Notes: generated by a model from the letters alone, not told the origin. 64,000 bases of DNA from Stigmatella erecta (GCF_900111745.1 NZ_FOIJ01000003.1:248001-312000); one strand, 5' to 3'; counted from the stretch's first letter, positions 26,521-35,502 are shown. A program made the numbers and translations.

Positions 26521-29500
26521 ACGCCCTCCTCCACCACCCGCCGCTCGGTGATGCGGCACACCGGCCGGTAGCCGCAGCTGCCGCAATCCTTCGGGCGCAT
26601 GCCGAACTGGCCCTGCCGGGCCGTGGCCACCAGCTGCTCCACCGCGTTCGCCAGGTTGGGCTTCTCCTCCTCGGCCAGCCGGGCGCGGATGGCCGGATCC
26701 GTGGCCAGCATGTCCTCCAGCTCCTCGGCGGAGACCACCTCGGACAGGTGCACCGTCGTCCCCGTGCGGAGCGAGAACCAGGCCGCGTTGCGTGCCTCCC
26801 GGTGGCCGCTGGCCCGCGCCGCGTAGAGGTACAGCGGGAGCTGGAAGTCCGAGGACAGGAGCTTCTGCTTCAGCTCCCGCTTGTCCAGGCGCCCCGACTT
26901 GTAGTCGATGACGCCCACGTCGCCCGCGCTCTGATCCAGCCGGTCGATCTTCCCCTCGAAGTGAATGGCCTCCTCGCCCGCCAGGAGCGACACCTGGCCC
27001 CACTTGTCACCGGCTTTCGGGCCGAACTTCAGCTCGAAGGCCTCGGGCATGTAGCGCTCGAAAGGCATCCCCCGGCGCTCGTCCGCGAGGATGCGCCGCG
27101 CCATGGCCCGGGCCCGCTCCTTGGCGAGCTTCCACAGCTCCGGATGCCCCACGTGGTGGCGCTGCTCGAAGTAGCGCACCGCCTCGGTGAGCGATTCATC
27201 CAGCACCTCGTCCGGAAGCGCCTCCAGACCCTTGCCGAGCAGCCCCTTCGCCCGAAGCCGCCGGAACACTTCCTCCAGCACCCGGTGCCAGAAGGTTCCC
27301 CGGCCGCGCGCATCGAACTCCTCGCCCGGCTGCTCCGGCTCGGTCACCTTCAACCCGTACGTGAGGAAGCCCTGGAAGCCACAGTTTCCAAACCGGGCCA
27401 GCGCCGAGGCCGACAGGGGCCGGTTCTCATCGAAGCGGAACGTCTCCCGCAGCGCCGTGTCCAGCCCCGGGCCCGCGATGTGTCCCGTGTAGGGCCCCAC
27501 CCGGTTGGCCGGGTTGCTGAAGAAGTGCAGGCGCTCGACTTCCACGTGCGCCAGCTCCTTTGCGCTGGCGAACCACGCCTCGACCGCGAAGCGCCGGCGC
27601 AGCAAGGGCCCCGCCACATCCGGCTCGGTCACGCGCAGCCGGGCGGACGCCAGCGTCTCCAGGGCCACGCGCTGGCGCAGCTCGGACTCCGTCAGCACGT
27701 CATCCAGCGGCGGCACGGCCATCAACGCCCGCGCCTCCCAACCCTTGCCCGTGAGCCGGCGGAGCTCCTCCAGGAACGCGGAGGGCACCTGCTCCTGCCC
27801 GCCCACGCCCGTTGCCGGGAAGGACAGGCTCACCTGCTCCTCCGCCGCCACCAGCGCGCTGGCGAAGAGCAGCCGGTCCTCGGCGAGGCGCCACGGCGCC
27901 CGGTCCTCGAACTCGCCCCCGGTGAGCCGGAAGACGTCCCGCCCCAGGTGCTTGTTCAGCTCCACCCGGTCGGCGTCTCCCAGCAAGGGATTGGGCGCCT
28001 CGTGCCCCGGGAAGCGGCCCTCGGTCATCCCCGCCAGGAAGAGGTGGCCGAACGTGCGCCCCGCCAGCTCGCGGATGTCCAGCACCTCCACCGCGCCGGC
28101 CGCGGGCCCCCGGGGCGGCAGGTACACGTCCCGCATCGCGTCCAGGAGCCACCGGCCGAAGGTGCGCCGGGACAACCTCGGGCCGCCGTCCACCGTCCGC
28201 AGCGTGCGCTCCAGCTCCCCCACCCGGAGGCTCAGCGCCTGGCGCGCGGCATCGTCCCGGGACCGGGCCTCCAGCCCGTGCAGCCCCAGGGCGCCGTCCC
28301 GCAGGGGCTCCAGCTCCCCTTCCGAGTCCGTGAGCCCCAGCTGCCGCACGGCCTGCCACCACGCCCCGAGCAGCTCCAGCGCGCTGCCCGACTCGGGGAT
28401 GCGGCGGCACTCCTCCATCAGCCGCAGGCAGCGCTCCCGGAGCAGCCGCACCGCATGGGCCCGCGCGTGCGCCCGCTCGTCGTGGGCAGCCAACAGCCGG
28501 CGCGCCAGCCCCTCCAGCCGCACGTCATACGCGCCGCGTCCCCGCGAGGCCCCCAGCCGGTCATCCCGCACCGCCGCCTCGGTGAGGAGCGTCGCCGGGG
28601 CCGCGGGCGCGCCGCGCGAGAGGATGGGCGCGTACCGGCTCGCCACCAGCTCCGCCACGCGCTCGGCCGGAAACCCATCCTCGGCCAGCAGGGGCAGCTC
28701 CAACGCCAGCCGCACCGGGCCCGCCAGCGCGAGCGGCTCGCCAAACGGCAGCCGCACCGGCACGCCCAGCGCGCCCAGCGCCTCGGCCAGCCACCGCGCC
28801 TCCGGCCCCGGCTCCCGCCAGGCCACGGCGATCCGGCCCGGCTCGACGCCCTCGGCCACCAGCCGGCGCACGTCCCGGGCGATCTGCCGGGCCTCGTCCT
28901 GGGCCGAGCCCACGCTCCACATCCGCAACGGGCCCGCCGCGGCCTCCAGCGCCCCGCGCGCCACGCCCGCCGAGAAGAGGTGGCGTCCCAGCTCCGCCAG
29001 GGGACGGTCCTCGAAGGTCAGGTCCGCCTTGAAGAGGTCCACATGGCCCAGCGCCTCCCCCTGGTTCTCGAAGGCCCGGAACAGGCCCGCCAGCGCCGCG
29101 TCCGCCACGGGCGAGCCGCCCACGGGCGTCTCCACCCGCAGGGCCACCCGGCGCTGCTCGCACACCGCCGCCAGCGCCAGGAGCAGCGCCAGCCCCGAGG
29201 GCCGCACGTCGTACAGGCCGTGCAGCACGAGCGTGTCCACGTCCTCCCAGGCCGCGGGCCACGCGCCCGCCTGGAGCGCCTGGAGCGCCTGGAGCGAGCC
29301 GCGCAGCACGTCCTCCCGGTCCGCCAGCCCCAGGGCCTCCATGCGCCGGACATAGGCGTCATACAGCCGGGCGAGCACCCGGAGCCGGGGGCGGCGCTCT
29401 TGCGGAAGCAGCTCCGCGGCGTCCTGGAGCTCCCGGGGCGTCAGCCGGCCCGCCTTCATGTCGAGCACGAGTTCCAGCGCGGCGCGGGCGAAGGCAGGCT

Positions 29501-29750
29501 CCTGGACGAAGGCGCCAAAGGGCGTCTCGCCCAGTCCCTGGGCCAGCGAGCCCATCACCACGCGCGCCGCCGAGGCCGCGCAGGGCCTGCGCTTCAGCCC
29601 CCGGGCCCCCCCCAGCGCGTTGACGAATTCGTCCCAGGTGAGACAACCCGCCGCCCGCACGAAGCCGTGGCTTTCGCGTGTCGCGCGCAGCACTTGCTGG
29701 CGCCGGTTCGCGTCGGGGAAGACCTGGAGGGTGCGGCCGGGACGGGGCAT
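26517..29750 (-). CDS. addB: AddB-type PD-(D/E)XK nuclease/helicase-like subunit
   Basis: A 1077-residue partner of AddA. The N-terminal half is an inactivated helicase-like fold with no Walker A motif, and the C-terminal domain is an intact RecB-family nuclease: E-G-K-I-D-R-L-D, V-I-D-Y-K-S-G near 945 and Q-L-P-L-Y. One Cys (F-G-N-C-G-F, near 786) and three near the C-terminus (C-G-S-C-G-Y-R-P-V-C, about 1055) match the 4Fe-4S cluster that pins the AddB nuclease domain. It thus carries the working nuclease of the pair. A -10-like TAGAAT lies 9 bases before the ATG and no Shine-Dalgarno is present, suggesting a near-leaderless transcript. It overlaps addA by four bases and is divergent from the PAP2 gene. 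Confidence 0.9.
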   Translation of the reverse strand: MPRPGRTLQVFPDANRRQQVLRATRESHGFVRAAGCLTWDEFVNALGGARGLKRRPCAASAARVVMGSLAQGLGETPFGAFVQEPAFARAALELVLDMKAGRLTPRELQDAAELLPQERRPRLRVLARLYDAYVRRMEALGLADREDVLRGSLQALQALQAGAWPAAWEDVDTLVLHGLYDVRPSGLALLLALAAVCEQRRVALRVETPVGGSPVADAALAGLFRAFENQGEALGHVDLFKADLTFEDRPLAELGRHLFSAGVARGALEAAAGPLRMWSVGSAQDEARQIARDVRRLVAEGVEPGRIAVAWREPGPEARWLAEALGALGVPVRLPFGEPLALAGPVRLALELPLLAEDGFPAERVAELVASRYAPILSRGAPAAPATLLTEAAVRDDRLGASRGRGAYDVRLEGLARRLLAAHDERAHARAHAVRLLRERCLRLMEECRRIPESGSALELLGAWWQAVRQLGLTDSEGELEPLRDGALGLHGLEARSRDDAARQALSLRVGELERTLRTVDGGPRLSRRTFGRWLLDAMRDVYLPPRGPAAGAVEVLDIRELAGRTFGHLFLAGMTEGRFPGHEAPNPLLGDADRVELNKHLGRDVFRLTGGEFEDRAPWRLAEDRLLFASALVAAEEQVSLSFPATGVGGQEQVPSAFLEELRRLTGKGWEARALMAVPPLDDVLTESELRQRVALETLASARLRVTEPDVAGPLLRRRFAVEAWFASAKELAHVEVERLHFFSNPANRVGPYTGHIAGPGLDTALRETFRFDENRPLSASALARFGNCGFQGFLTYGLKVTEPEQPGEEFDARGRGTFWHRVLEEVFRRLRAKGLLGKGLEALPDEVLDESLTEAVRYFEQRHHVGHPELWKLAKERARAMARRILADERRGMPFERYMPEAFELKFGPKAGDKWGQVSLLAGEEAIHFEGKIDRLDQSAGDVGVIDYKSGRLDKRELKQKLLSSDFQLPLYLYAARASGHREARNAAWFSLRTGTTVHLSEVVSAEELEDMLATDPAIRARLAEEEKPNLANAVEQLVATARQGQFGMRPKDCGSCGYRPVCRITERRVVEEGV

Positions 29751-29759
29751 TCGGAGTGG

Positions 29760-29765
29760 ATTCTA
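29760..29765 (-). promoter_or_regulatory. Putative -10 element of addB, close to the ATG
   Basis: TAGAAT on the minus strand, 9 bases before the addB ATG. No convincing -35 box lies 16-18 bases upstream and there is no ribosome-binding site, so the transcript would have a leader of only a few bases. Confidence 0.4.
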
Positions 29766-29799
29766 GAACGCGTGAAGGGCCCCCGCTTATGCTCCATTC

Positions 29800-30678
29800 G
29801 TGCTTTCCGCCCAACTGCTTCTCGTGGCCGTCCCCCTGCTCTCCTCGGTTCCGCTGAGCCCGGACGCCCGGCCCTCTTCCGGGCAAGCGCCCGGTTTTCA
29901 CGCGCTGCGGTTCGACTGGAAGCAGGACGGCGCCCTCCTGGGCGCGGCGGCGGTGCTGCTGGTGGGCAGCGAGGTGCTCTTCAAGGAGGACCTGGCCCCC
30001 GCCACGTGCCGCTGGTGTGACCGGGCCGCCGATGGCACGGACTCCCTCAACCGGCTGGACCGCTGGGGACGCGGGCTCACCGGCACCACCGGGGCGCAGC
30101 GCCAGCGCGCGGGCGACTGGAGCAACCTCGTGGGCGGGCTGCTGCCCCTGGGCACGCTGGGGGCGCACTACGCCTTCTCCCGGCAGGCGGGGGCCTCCGG
30201 CGCCGTCTTCCTCCAGGACACGGGCATCATCGTCGAGTCGGTGCTGCTGAGCGCGGTGCTCAACCAGGCCACGAAGTTCATCGCGGGCCGGGAGCGGCCC
30301 TTCGTCCACCTCCTGCCCGAGGCCCAGAAGCCCTTCACGGAGCACCCCTCGGACAACAACCTCTCCTTCTACAGCGGCCACACCAGCATGGTCTTCTCGC
30401 TGGTGGTGTCCGCGGGCACCGTGGCCCACCTGCGCGGCTACCCGCACCAGCCCTGGGTCTGGGCGGTGGGGCTGCCCCTGGCCACCTCCGTGGGCTTGCT
30501 GCGAATGGGGGCTGGCAAACACTATTTGACCGATGTGGCCGTGGGCGCGGCGCTGGGGACGGCCTCCGGGCTCGCGGTGCCCCTGCTGCTGCACGGGCGC
30601 ACCTCCCCGGCCTCCGAGGGGCTGTCGCTCCAGGTGACGGCAGGGCCCCGGGGCGCGGCGGTCGCGGGGCGCTTCTAG
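29800..30678 (+). CDS. PAP2-family membrane phosphatase
   Basis: A 292-residue exported or membrane protein of the PAP2 (phosphatidic acid phosphatase type 2) superfamily. The start is GTG 29800, followed by a signal peptide-like segment (L-L-L-V-A-V-P-L-L). The three catalytic motifs are in order: K-F-I-A-G-R-E-R-P, F-Y-S-G-H-T-S and R-M-G-A-G-K-H-Y-L-T-D-V, giving the conserved Lys, Arg, two His and Asp. Hydrophobic segments at about 48-65, 110-125, 200-215 and 225-265 fit a membrane-embedded enzyme. A Cys pair in C-R-W-C near 70 may form a disulfide. The substrate is unknown (a lipid phosphate or isoprenyl diphosphate is typical). It is divergent from addB with only a 49-base gap. Confidence 0.88.
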   Translation: MLSAQLLLVAVPLLSSVPLSPDARPSSGQAPGFHALRFDWKQDGALLGAAAVLLVGSEVLFKEDLAPATCRWCDRAADGTDSLNRLDRWGRGLTGTTGAQRQRAGDWSNLVGGLLPLGTLGAHYAFSRQAGASGAVFLQDTGIIVESVLLSAVLNQATKFIAGRERPFVHLLPEAQKPFTEHPSDNNLSFYSGHTSMVFSLVVSAGTVAHLRGYPHQPWVWAVGLPLATSVGLLRMGAGKHYLTDVAVGAALGTASGLAVPLLLHGRTSPASEGLSLQVTAGPRGAAVAGRF

Positions 30679-30838
30679 CCCTGGCCGCTCCGCAGGCTGC
30701 GGCCCCAGCGCGTCACTGGACGTGTTCTCTACAAGATGCCTCCCGGCGTCCCGGAAACATTTATTTCAAAACGGGTTGTCCCCCCTTGTCCTACGCCCCA
30801 CCTTGCCAGGGCAGACGCATGAAACGGGGGCGGAAAAC

Positions 30839-31270
30839 ATGAAGCTGAGCGCGGTGATGAATCCGGATGTGCGTCCCATCAGCCCGGAACAAACGCTAAC
30901 CGAGGCCGCTCTGCGCATGCGGCAACAGGGCTCAGGACTTCTTCCCGTCTGCTCCAGCCGGAAGATGGTGGGCCTGCTCACCGACCGGGACATCGTCTTC
31001 CAGGCCATCGCCGAGCGGCTGGACCCCCAACAGACCCGGGTGAGCGAGATCCTGCCGGATTCGGCGCCCTGCCACGCCTTCGAGGACGATGAGCTGGCCA
31101 CCGCCGCCCAGCTCATGGCCGAACACCACCTCAACCACCTGCCCGTGCTCGACCGGGACCGGAACCTCGTGGGCATGGTGTCGCTCGACGACATTGCCCG
31201 CGAGGCGCTGGATGCCCCCACGGACCCTCAGGATCTCCCCCTCTCGGGGCTGACCGTGAACCACCACTGA
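30839..31270 (+). CDS. Tandem CBS domain protein
   Basis: A 143-residue protein made of two CBS domains (a Bateman module, residues 1-62 and 70-130), which binds adenosyl nucleotides. Both halves show the family pattern: M-N-P-D-V-R-P-I-S-P-E-Q-T-L followed by V-G-L-L-T-D-R-D-I, and C-H-A-F-E-D-D-E-L followed by V-G-M-V-S-L-D-D-I-A. The start is the ATG 30839, because the open frame further upstream runs through a non-coding region, and GGGGGCGG lies 6 bases before it. There is no signal peptide, so a soluble cytoplasmic sensor is likely; no partner is evident. The 160 bases before it contain nothing I can assign. Confidence 0.9.
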   Translation: MKLSAVMNPDVRPISPEQTLTEAALRMRQQGSGLLPVCSSRKMVGLLTDRDIVFQAIAERLDPQQTRVSEILPDSAPCHAFEDDELATAAQLMAEHHLNHLPVLDRDRNLVGMVSLDDIAREALDAPTDPQDLPLSGLTVNHH

Positions 31271-31295
31271 GGGCCGGGCTTCGGCCCCCCTTCAC

Positions 31296-32213
31296 TCACC
31301 CCAGCTCCAGTTCCTCTTCCGCGGAGGCGGCGGGGGGGCCCACCGAGGGCAGCGATTGGAGGTTCCACGGCGCCCCGGCCTGCCAGGCCACCGCGCCGGA
31401 GAGGCCCCAGCCGCCGCGCACGGGCTCGCGGTTCTCGAACTCCAGCCAGAACACCGCCTCCTCCGGCCGGGCCGCCTGATCCAGACAGGCCACGCGCGTC
31501 ACCGGCCGTCCACTCTCTCCGCCCAGGGACACCGCGAAGCCCTTGTGGGAGTGCCCGCAGAACATCCACTTGGGCCGCAGCGTGTCCGCCAACCGGCGCG
31601 TGATGGGATTGCCAATCCAATACGACGGCAGGGGCCGGACCGAGGAGGCGTTCTCGTCCCGCGCCCGCTGCACGATGCCCCGCGGCCACTCGTGCACCAG
31701 CAGCAGGTCCACGTCCCGCGCGTGCATCACGCGCTCGACTTCGGGCGCGCGGAAGTAGCCGGCCTGCTTCGCCGTATCGAGCGCCCGGGGCCGCTTGAGC
31801 GGCTGATCAAAGAAGCGCGGGGCGTGGATGCCCGAGAGGTACGCCACGCGCAGCCCCCGCAGCGTCTGGAGCCCCGCCCGCCCGAGGTAATACACCTGGG
31901 GGGCCAGCTCCATGCCCTCCGGCGCGTCGTGGAGCGCCTCGAAGTCCTCGTTGTTCCCACCGATGAAGTACAGGGGCCGCTTCATCTGCCGCTGCCCGTC
32001 CGCGTACTCGGCGAACTCGGCGGGCATGAGGCGCTTGGTCATCTTGCGGCGCTGATCATCCGCGCGCCGGAAGGCCTCCACATCCCCCACCGCCAGCACC
32101 AGGTCCACCGGCCGGCCCCGCGCCGTCTCCAAGGCCTCCATCCACGCCTCCACCCGGTGGAAGCGGCCATGGATGTCTCCCACACCCGCGATGAGGAGAG
32201 ATTGTGTGGACAT
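31296..32213 (-). CDS. Calcineurin-like metallophosphoesterase resembling Dbr1 N-terminal domain
   Basis: A 305-residue metallophosphoesterase. The metal-binding residues are clear: D-I-H-G (D13, H15), G-D-V-E-A-F (D44), G-G-N-N-E-D (N87), V-H-E-W-P-R-G (H164) and G-H-S-H-K (H201, H203). The order and spacing, V-Y-Y-L-G-R-A-G near 97-104 and Y-L-S-G-I near 115-119 look more like the N-terminal domain of eukaryotic RNA lariat debranching enzyme Dbr1 and CWF19-like proteins than like ordinary bacterial phosphodiesterases. The usual catalytic His of G-N-H-E is Asn here. The start ATG 32213 is preceded by AAGG about 7 bases upstream. The substrate is unknown. It lies downstream of the VWA lipoprotein but beyond its terminator, so it is probably separate. 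Confidence 0.8.
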   Translation of the reverse strand: MSTQSLLIAGVGDIHGRFHRVEAWMEALETARGRPVDLVLAVGDVEAFRRADDQRRKMTKRLMPAEFAEYADGQRQMKRPLYFIGGNNEDFEALHDAPEGMELAPQVYYLGRAGLQTLRGLRVAYLSGIHAPRFFDQPLKRPRALDTAKQAGYFRAPEVERVMHARDVDLLLVHEWPRGIVQRARDENASSVRPLPSYWIGNPITRRLADTLRPKWMFCGHSHKGFAVSLGGESGRPVTRVACLDQAARPEEAVFWLEFENREPVRGGWGLSGAVAWQAGAPWNLQSLPSVGPPAASAEEELELG

Positions 32214-32305
32214 TGCAAGGCCTTCGGCGTGAGCCTTCAAAGTGCCGTGGCCCCCTCCCGCTGTCGAGAGGGATTTCCCCGCAGGCGTTGAAAACAGTGC
32301 TGAGA

Positions 32306-32339
32306 GAAAATTGAAGAGAAGGACCCGGGGGGTCCTCTC
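32306..32339 (-). terminator. Terminator downstream of the VWA/choice-of-anchor lipoprotein
   Basis: Read on the minus strand, GAGAGGACCC pairs with GGGTCC-T-TCTC (one bulged T) in a stem at 32316-32339, followed by a T-rich stretch ending in TTTTCTC. It lies 30 bases past the stop of the lipoprotein gene. Confidence 0.6.
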
Positions 32340-32369
32340 GTGCGCCTGGGTGCGTCCCGACTCCGGGGA

Positions 32370-35333
32370 TCAACAACCCAGCGGGTACGTGACTTCCACG
32401 AGGGCGCCCGGCGGGGGGGCCGCCTGGGCCTCGAAGACAATGGCGCGGGTGTCTGGGTTGTAATTCCAACCGGACGTCACCGGCACCCCGTCCACCGTGA
32501 CGGAGATCTGCGAGGGATTCTCGGGCACCTCGGACAGCGGGAAGGAGCGGTTGGGCCCGAAGGTGTTGGACGAGAGCTTCTTCAGGGACTCGGCCCAGTT
32601 CGGCGTGCAGATGCTCTCCACGACGCCGCCGGTGGCCTCCGCGAGCTGGATGTAGCGCGAGCCCGAGCTGCTGGCCGTCACGCAGGTGGACAGGTTCGCG
32701 GGCCCCACGATGGCCGAGACGCTCAGCTTGGAGGCCTCGTTGTTCTTCAGCGCGCGGAAGTACGTCTCGTAGAAGGAGACCGGCTGGGTGGAGAAGTCCT
32801 CCTCGTCGGTGAGGAAGATGAGCGCCAGCCGCGCGTCCTCGCGCAGGAAGCCGCCGTTGCCGTCCGCGGCCTGAGCGGTGCGCGGATCATCCGTGTTGTG
32901 CAGCAGCGGCTGGGACAGGGCCCGGTAGGCGGCCTCCAGCCCCTGCTCGTTCCAGTGGCACACGCCCACCTGCGTGTTGTGGGCGAAGACGGACGAGGCG
33001 TTCGGCGTGGTGGGGGTAATGACGCGCGGCGAGGACCCATCCACCGGGAAGAGCCGGCCGTTCTCACCGCCCTCGGCGCCGCCCAGGCAGGCGGACCAGC
33101 CGCCCGGCGAGGCATCCAGGCCCGTGGTGGTGACCCCGATGTGGTAGTCCACGCCCGCGGCGTTGGCGGAGCTCAGGAAGGCGGCAAAGTTGCTGCCCAG
33201 GCTCTGCTGCTCCTCCATCATCGAGCCCGAGTTGTCCACGACGAAGAGCACGTCCACCTGGGCCTCGGACTCCTGGAGGAACGTGTCGGTCTGCTCGGCC
33301 TTGGACACGCCCTTGCCCAGCAGGCTCGCGGTGTAGACGGAGTCCGGCCCCAGCACGAAGCGCAGCGCCGCCGCGTCCACGCCCTCGTTCTCGGGCGCGT
33401 AGGTGGCGCGCATCCGGAACTGCTCCCCCGCCTGCAGCGTCACCGGGAAGGCGGGCACCTCCGAGAGCTGGAACTCCGCGCCGTCCTGCGCCACCTGCAG
33501 GCCCTGGACGGTGAGCGGGCCCGCGCAGCCGTTGTAGGCGATGAGATCCTGCGTGCGCGGCGCGCACGTGAGCTGGGAGATGCCGAACTCCAGGTGCGTG
33601 GGCTGAACGGCGAAGCAGCCCTTCACCCCTTCGCCCACCACGCTCACGGTGGGGTGCCCCGCGGACGGGTGGTTCACCCAGCCCTCCGCCAGGCCGCCAT
33701 AGGAGGCCTCCGCCTCGGGCTTGAACCGGACGAGGAGCTGCGCCTTCTGCCCGGGGGCCAGCAGGGAGCCCGTCACCGGCTGGGCGCTGAAGGCCCCATC
33801 CGAGCCCGAGGCAAGCTGCAGCCCCGCGAGGTAGCACTCCGTGGCGCCCGTGTTGCGCACGGAGGTGCCCAGCACCACCTCTGCGCCCACCGGCACCCGC
33901 CCGAAGTCGAGCGTGGCCGGGGTCACCGTGTACTGGCACGGCGGGAGCGCCTTGCCGTGCCCCTTGAGCGCCACCGCCTCGGTGGAGGTGGTGCCGCCGC
34001 TGCGCACGGACACGGACAGCTGGGCCTCGCCCTGCCCCGCGCCCGCCCGGGGCGTGAAGGTGATGCCCACGGCGGCCGTCTGGCCCGGGCCGATGGGGGT
34101 GCTCGCGGGCGCCTGGGCCAGCGTGAAGAAGCCGCCCTGCCGCGTGTCGATCTGCACGTCACTCACCAGCACCGGGACGCGGCAGCGGTTGATGACCTTC
34201 ACCTCGCGGGTGGCGGACATGCCCTCGGCCACGCCTCCCAGGTCCAGCGCGCGCGGCATCACCGTCACGCACGAGGAGCCGCCCTCCCCGCTCAGCGCCA
34301 CCTTGGGCGCGGGCGCGGCCGAGCCGGAGGCCTTCACGTCGATTTCCACCCGCGCCTCGGGAAGCGCGCCGAGCCGCGACGGCGCGAACGCCACGCGGAT
34401 CTCCGCGGCCTGCCCCGGATTGAGGACGCCGCCCGGGGGCACCACCGCGCTCAGCAGGCGGAACTCCCCGGCGCCCTCCAGGAGGCGCGCGCCCTGGTAG
34501 CTCATGGGCGTGGTGCCCAGGTTGCGCACCATGATGCGCTCCTCGGCCGTGGCCCCCAGCGCCACGTTGCCGAAGTCCACCCGCAGGGGCGAGATGTCCA
34601 GCTGCGAGGCGATGCCCATGCCCTTGAGCGGCACGGCCATGGGCGCGCAGCCCTCGCACACCTCCACGCTCACCTCGGCGGAGGCCACGCCCAGCCGGCG
34701 CGGCTTGAACGCGATGGGCAGGGCCTGCTCCTCGCCCGGCTGCAGCATCAGCTCCGGCCCGGCCGCGCTGGAGGAGAACTGATCCGCGTCCGCCCCGGCC
34801 ATCCGCAGCCGCAGCGGGCTCTCCACGCGGGAGGGGTTGCGCAGGCGCAGCGTGAGCACCTGCACGGTGTCCAGCGCCACGTTGCCGAAATCCAGCTCCT
34901 GGCTGCGCACCTCGACCCAGGCCTTGACGCCCTGGCCCGCGAAGTTCACCTGCGAGCCCGCGGCCCCGTCCGAGTCCGCGTCCGTGAGGATGTCCACCAC
35001 GCCCTGCACCGTGCCCTCCACGGCGGGCGAGAAGCGCACCTCCAGCTCGGCCTCGCCCCCCGCGCTCAGCGAGAAGGGCTCGAACGGGGCGATCTCCACG
35101 TGGGGGACGCTGGAGGAGGCACCCTCCACGCGCAGCGGCGCCCGGCCTTCGTTGGCCACCCGCAGCTTCACCGTCTTGGTGGAGCCGAGCGCCGCCGGGC
35201 CGAACTCCAGCACCTGCGGCCGGGTGGCGAAGCCCGTGCGTGCGCGGTTGCCGGAGCTCTGCCGGTCACACCCGCTCAGCCCTCCCGCCACACACGCCCA
35301 CGCCACCAGCCAAGCCCACCGACGTCCCCACAT
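32370..35333 (-). CDS. Large lipoprotein: choice-of-anchor D (ASPM/SPD-2/Hydin-like) repeats plus von Willebrand A-like domain
   Basis: A 987-residue lipoprotein. The start ATG 35333 sits behind GGGGAGG, and the lipobox L-S-G-C is at residues 19-22. Six immunoglobulin-like repeats of about 100 residues follow, each beginning with L-x-F-G-x-V/A and containing a N-x-G or R-N-L-G turn; these match choice-of-anchor D / ASH-type repeats. A von Willebrand A-like domain starts near 710 with the MIDAS motif F-V-V-D-N-S-G-S-M, followed later by F-L-T-D-E-E-D-F. The C-terminus is a β-rich domain ending in Cys. This is a surface- or periplasm-anchored binding or adhesive protein; the ligand is unknown. 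It is followed by a terminator at 32306-32339. Confidence 0.85.
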   Translation of the reverse strand: MWGRRWAWLVAWACVAGGLSGCDRQSSGNRARTGFATRPQVLEFGPAALGSTKTVKLRVANEGRAPLRVEGASSSVPHVEIAPFEPFSLSAGGEAELEVRFSPAVEGTVQGVVDILTDADSDGAAGSQVNFAGQGVKAWVEVRSQELDFGNVALDTVQVLTLRLRNPSRVESPLRLRMAGADADQFSSSAAGPELMLQPGEEQALPIAFKPRRLGVASAEVSVEVCEGCAPMAVPLKGMGIASQLDISPLRVDFGNVALGATAEERIMVRNLGTTPMSYQGARLLEGAGEFRLLSAVVPPGGVLNPGQAAEIRVAFAPSRLGALPEARVEIDVKASGSAAPAPKVALSGEGGSSCVTVMPRALDLGGVAEGMSATREVKVINRCRVPVLVSDVQIDTRQGGFFTLAQAPASTPIGPGQTAAVGITFTPRAGAGQGEAQLSVSVRSGGTTSTEAVALKGHGKALPPCQYTVTPATLDFGRVPVGAEVVLGTSVRNTGATECYLAGLQLASGSDGAFSAQPVTGSLLAPGQKAQLLVRFKPEAEASYGGLAEGWVNHPSAGHPTVSVVGEGVKGCFAVQPTHLEFGISQLTCAPRTQDLIAYNGCAGPLTVQGLQVAQDGAEFQLSEVPAFPVTLQAGEQFRMRATYAPENEGVDAAALRFVLGPDSVYTASLLGKGVSKAEQTDTFLQESEAQVDVLFVVDNSGSMMEEQQSLGSNFAAFLSSANAAGVDYHIGVTTTGLDASPGGWSACLGGAEGGENGRLFPVDGSSPRVITPTTPNASSVFAHNTQVGVCHWNEQGLEAAYRALSQPLLHNTDDPRTAQAADGNGGFLREDARLALIFLTDEEDFSTQPVSFYETYFRALKNNEASKLSVSAIVGPANLSTCVTASSSGSRYIQLAEATGGVVESICTPNWAESLKKLSSNTFGPNRSFPLSEVPENPSQISVTVDGVPVTSGWNYNPDTRAIVFEAQAAPPPGALVEVTYPLGC

Positions 35334-35485
35334 AAGCGCCGCCTCCCCAAACTCCGTCCAGGGGGGCCATTGCAACTGGAATGCCCAGACAGGGAAGCCG
35401 GGCGGTCAACAGAGCAAACGGCCCGGCGGACTGGGGAAAAAGGCGGGAATGCCCACGGAAGCAAAGTCTCCACCCCGGACCCATC

Positions 35486-35502
35486 CCTGAAATTCTTTCA
35501 GG
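35486..35502. repeat. Perfect 7-bp inverted repeat in a 212-base gap
   Basis: CCTGAAA and TTTCAGG around a 3-base loop, lying between the EamA transporter stop (35546) and the VWA lipoprotein start (35333), both on the minus strand. No T tract follows on the minus strand. The rest of the gap shows nothing I can identify. Confidence 0.4.

Noticed and set aside
26748-30020. 1090-codon plus-strand open frame opposite addB
   Set aside because: Antisense shadow; addB on the other strand has a full set of nuclease and Fe-S motifs.
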